Below are positions 6,699 to 8,750 of a DNA stretch of 8,750 bases, one piece after another. The DNA comes from Aphodosoma sp044433285 (GTDB lineage: Bacteria; Bacteroidota; Bacteroidia; Bacteroidales; Paludibacteraceae): the NCBI GenBank assembly GCA_044433285.1, contig JAWXTU010000093.1, forward strand, positions 1-8,750, read 5' to 3'. Under the pieces are notes generated by a model. The model had not been told where the DNA came from. It made no database searches and worked only from the letters and a program-made list of their open reading frames with translations. Within the stretch, counting starts at the first letter, position 1, and each line of letters begins with the position of its first letter. Position numbers and translations under genes: made by a program.

Positions 6699-7757
6699 AT
6701 GAAACAATTTATGTATAAAAAGGAGAAGAAAGTTTTTGTCCCAATTGAGGATGTAGATGTAAATATGCAAGCTGAGGTTAAACTCAGGAAATTACTATCT
6801 AATCCAACTGATAATAATATACCCTCTTGGATAAGAAACAGCAAAGAGGTCTATCTATATCATACAAAAGGGGATGTCGCAAAAGCCAATTCTCTATATA
6901 TAAAAGATCGTGATTGTGTGTATGATTTAGGCAATGCTTTGAATGATTTATCATCAAAAGAGTGGCTACCTGAAACAGTGTCAGTATTTTCGCAGAAAGG
7001 GCTTGGAGCTTCCAATAAAGACACGTATATTGAGAAACTTCATCCAGCACCATACTCGTATCAAGATGTTGCTAGACATATAAAATTTTTCACAAAAGAG
7101 GGCGATTATGTAATTGACCCATTTGTTGGTGTAGGTTCCACTCTTAAAGCTGCATGTGTTGAGAATAGACGAGGTCTAGGTATCGAACTCAATCCTAAAT
7201 ACGCATCTTTAAGTGTTGAGCGAATTAAAACTGAAACTTCTGATGATATGCCATACAAGAAGTTACAGGAGGTTATATGTGGTGACTCGTCTGTTATTAC
7301 TAAGGAACTAGCAGATGATACATTTGATTTTTTAATGACAAGTCCTCCTTATTGGAATATACTAGACAAAAAAGATCACAAGGCTAAGTTGAGAGAAGCT
7401 GAAGATTTGGACACAAAGTATAGCGATTGTGAGAACGACCTTGCAAATATAGATGACTATCATAAGTTCCTAGAGAGCCTATGCTCTGTATTCTCAGAAT
7501 GCTCAAGAATAGTGAAGAAAGACAAGTATTTCGCTATTGTTGTTAGTGACTTTAGAAAGTCCGAAAAGTACTATATGTTCCATTCTGACTTGGCAAATAT
7601 ATTAGAGAATACGACTCCGCTGATTTTAAAAGGTATAAAGATATTATATCAACGACACAAAAGTATATATCCTTATGGTTATCCGTATTCTTTTGTACCT
7701 AACGTACATCACCAATATGTGTTAATATTTAAAAATCAGAAAGGTGGAAAGAAATAA
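6699..7757 (+). CDS. Site-specific DNA methyltransferase (amino-methylating, motif order X-I-IV)
   Basis: A 352-aa SAM-dependent DNA methyltransferase adding a methyl group to an exocyclic amine (N6-adenine or N4-cytosine). Motif X and the approach to motif I are at about 114-139 (HPAPYSYQDVARHIKFFT); DPFVGVGST (140-148) is the SAM-binding motif I; GIELNP (161-166) is motif II; TSPPYW (214-219) is the catalytic motif IV. Later strands include YFAIVVSDF and YVLIFKN. Motif I before IV is a permutation relative to the next gene's enzyme. The first about 85 residues are specific to this protein and may help recognise the target. It starts 2 nt after the regulator stop, with only a weak AAGAG upstream, so translation is probably coupled. 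It likely protects one strand of the site cut by the divergently encoded nuclease. The exact base is not certain. Confidence 0.85.
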   Translation: MKQFMYKKEKKVFVPIEDVDVNMQAEVKLRKLLSNPTDNNIPSWIRNSKEVYLYHTKGDVAKANSLYIKDRDCVYDLGNALNDLSSKEWLPETVSVFSQKGLGASNKDTYIEKLHPAPYSYQDVARHIKFFTKEGDYVIDPFVGVGSTLKAACVENRRGLGIELNPKYASLSVERIKTETSDDMPYKKLQEVICGDSSVITKELADDTFDFLMTSPPYWNILDKKDHKAKLREAEDLDTKYSDCENDLANIDDYHKFLESLCSVFSECSRIVKKDKYFAIVVSDFRKSEKYYMFHSDLANILENTTPLILKGIKILYQRHKSIYPYGYPYSFVPNVHHQYVLIFKNQKGGKK

Positions 7758-8502
7758 AGTATACTTAGGTGATTGTATCGAACTTCTCAAACAAGTAGAA
7801 GATGGGTCTGTTGATTTAATTATTGCAGATCCTCCATACAATATTGGGAAAAATTTTGGTCCTAGGAGCAAAGTTTGGAATGACATTGACGAATGGAATA
7901 TTTGGTGTAAAGAGTGGTTAGATCTATGTATAGCCAAACTTAAACCAACAGGGTCTATATTCGTTTATGGTATTCATAATTACTTGTGCTATTTACAAGT
8001 GTATCTAATGCAAAGGAGAATGATATATAGAAGGCAATTCATTTGGTATTATGAGAATGGTTTCTCAGGATACACTAAACTACCTGCTGCTTTTTATGAA
8101 CCTCTATTGTGGTTTAGCAAGAGTAATGAGTATATATTTCATCAGATTAGAGAACCTTATAAAAGTCAGGAACGTTTGAAAAATAAGATAACAAAAAAGG
8201 ATGGAACTGTTTGGACTCCAAATCCCGAAGGGCGTATAGCTGGCGATGTATGGAATTTCCCTGTTCTAGCAGGCAAACGTTTTGCCGATGAGAAAGTAGA
8301 CCATCCAACACAAAAGCCACTAAGCATAAGCAATAGAATTGTAAAACATTTTAGTAATGAGGGTGATCTTATTTTAATTCCTTTTGCAGGCTCAGGCTCA
8401 GAATGCGTTGCCGCAGCAATGAATAACAGAGACTATATAGGGTTTGAAATAAACGAAAAATATCTCCCTATAATAGAAGAACGATTATCACAAAGAAAAT
8501 AA
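7744..8502 (+). CDS. Site-specific DNA methyltransferase, beta class (motif order IV-X-I), probably N6-adenine
   Basis: A 252-aa methyltransferase. Motif IV DPPYNI (29-34) lies near the N-terminus after YLGDCIELL. The middle 60-170 probably holds target recognition. HPTQKP (187-192) is motif X, and PFAGSG (213-218) is motif I, followed by IGFEINEKY (232-240). The order IV, X, I defines the beta class, and DPPY with NI is commonest in adenine-N6 enzymes. The usual D of the 'LDPF' motif is Ile212 here, which is uncommon and may weaken SAM binding. The start is GTG at 7744, overlapping the preceding gene by 14 nt. No ATG lies in frame before residue about 90, and an in-frame stop at 7723-7725 bounds the upstream side. 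AGAAAGG touches the start codon. It probably modifies the second strand of an asymmetric site. Confidence 0.87.
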   Translation: MERNKVYLGDCIELLKQVEDGSVDLIIADPPYNIGKNFGPRSKVWNDIDEWNIWCKEWLDLCIAKLKPTGSIFVYGIHNYLCYLQVYLMQRRMIYRRQFIWYYENGFSGYTKLPAAFYEPLLWFSKSNEYIFHQIREPYKSQERLKNKITKKDGTVWTPNPEGRIAGDVWNFPVLAGKRFADEKVDHPTQKPLSISNRIVKHFSNEGDLILIPFAGSGSECVAAAMNNRDYIGFEINEKYLPIIEERLSQRK

Positions 8503-8546
8503 CAATCAAGGTAGCTCAGTAACTATTTTATGCTACCTTGATTGTT
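8501..8546 (+). terminator. Hairpin terminator after the methyltransferase unit
   Basis: AACAATCAAGGTAGC (8501-8515) pairs perfectly with GCTACCTTGATTGTT (8532-8546), leaving a 16-nt loop. The stem begins inside the TAA stop of the second methyltransferase. No long U tract follows, so it may be an atypical intrinsic terminator or a 3' stabilising stem. The symmetry means it could also act on transcripts arriving from the right. Confidence 0.65.
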
Positions 8547-8750
8547 CCTGCAAAGTATAAATTCACCACATAAAACCTTATTGTAAGAGATTGCGAGAGT
8601 CTAGAAAGTTAAAGATGGCAGTATTAAGCTATAAATACTTGCCAGCAATTTGAATTTACTGTGTTTCATCGAGTTGGAAAATCAAAGAAAACTGAGGCAA
8701 CTAAATCAGGTCTAAATCGCTATCAAGCTCTAGTAAATTAGAGTGTAATA
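8547..8750. other. Right flank with no supported gene
   Basis: Reading all six frames gives only short stop-bounded peptides, such as a 22-aa hydrophobic one on the minus strand (MKHSKFKLLASIYSLILPS and on to a stop) and a 12-aa one on the plus strand. I see no RNA gene, insertion-sequence end or long repeat. A minus-strand TATACTTTG near 8550 misses the -7 promoter spacing by one base. Confidence 0.5.

Noticed and set aside
8507..8520. CAAGGTAGCTCAGT resembles the D-arm region of a tRNA.
   Set aside because: No matching acceptor, anticodon or T arm follows. The bases are fully explained as the left arm and loop start of the 15-bp hairpin.
8614..8720. Short plus-strand peptides in the right flank that could be a transposase or gene fragment.
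   Set aside because: Each is under 40 codons, none has a good start, and I recognise no family. Frames with similar quality overlap each other.
8728..8743. CTCTA...TAGAG inverted repeat at the right edge.
   Set aside because: Five-bp arms of low complexity are expected by chance in this composition.

Overview
The window is AT-rich, densely coded DNA, most likely from a Bacteroidetes-type bacterium. The main support is two matches to the Bacteroidetes -7 promoter element TAnnTTTG in the only sizeable intergenic gap, with weak or absent Shine-Dalgarno sequences. No rRNA, tRNA, CRISPR array, transposase or integrase is visible. It reads as a defence locus with two divergent transcription units.

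Rightward unit (about 6493-8546): a Bacteroidetes-like promoter, a 58-aa ribbon-helix-helix protein (6520-6696), and two different DNA methyltransferases (6699-7757 and 7744-8502). These are coupled by a 2-nt gap and a 14-nt overlap, and followed by a perfect 15-bp-stem hairpin that probably terminates the unit. Two methyltransferases of different motif order in one unit fit a restriction-modification system with an asymmetric target, each enzyme protecting one strand.

Leftward unit (6381 down past 75): six head-to-tail genes joined by overlaps or gaps of at most 15 nt. The first three look like the restriction side: a 357-aa protein with winged-helix-like segments and no visible nuclease centre (candidate DNA-recognition subunit); a 201-aa protein with a clear D75...E88-x-K90 PD-(D/E)xK core; and a 348-aa protein with a 2[4Fe-4S] ferredoxin-like module plus a C-terminal domain that aligns with the 201-aa nuclease but has D to E and K to N changes at the catalytic positions. 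The last three look like an ABC three-component (ABC-3C) conflict system: an effector with an N-terminal REase-like domain (421 aa), a middle component (238 aa), and an SMC/Rad50-like ABC ATPase with a CxxC hook (537 aa).

The ATPase frame closes shortly after the hook, before any ABC signature or Walker B motif. The last 74 bases carry coiled-coil-like coding in the other two frames, so this gene is probably frameshifted, decaying or miscalled there.

The gap between the two units holds the promoters, a 17-bp palindrome covering the leftward -7 element, and a 13-bp-arm inverted repeat just upstream of the rightward -7 element. Working model, inferred from layout and motifs only: the ribbon-helix-helix protein controls the switch between methylation and restriction, and a split, iron-sulfur-containing type II-like restriction enzyme is co-expressed with an ABC-3C backup module. 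The split enzyme with an Fe-S pseudonuclease partner is the part most likely to be undescribed.
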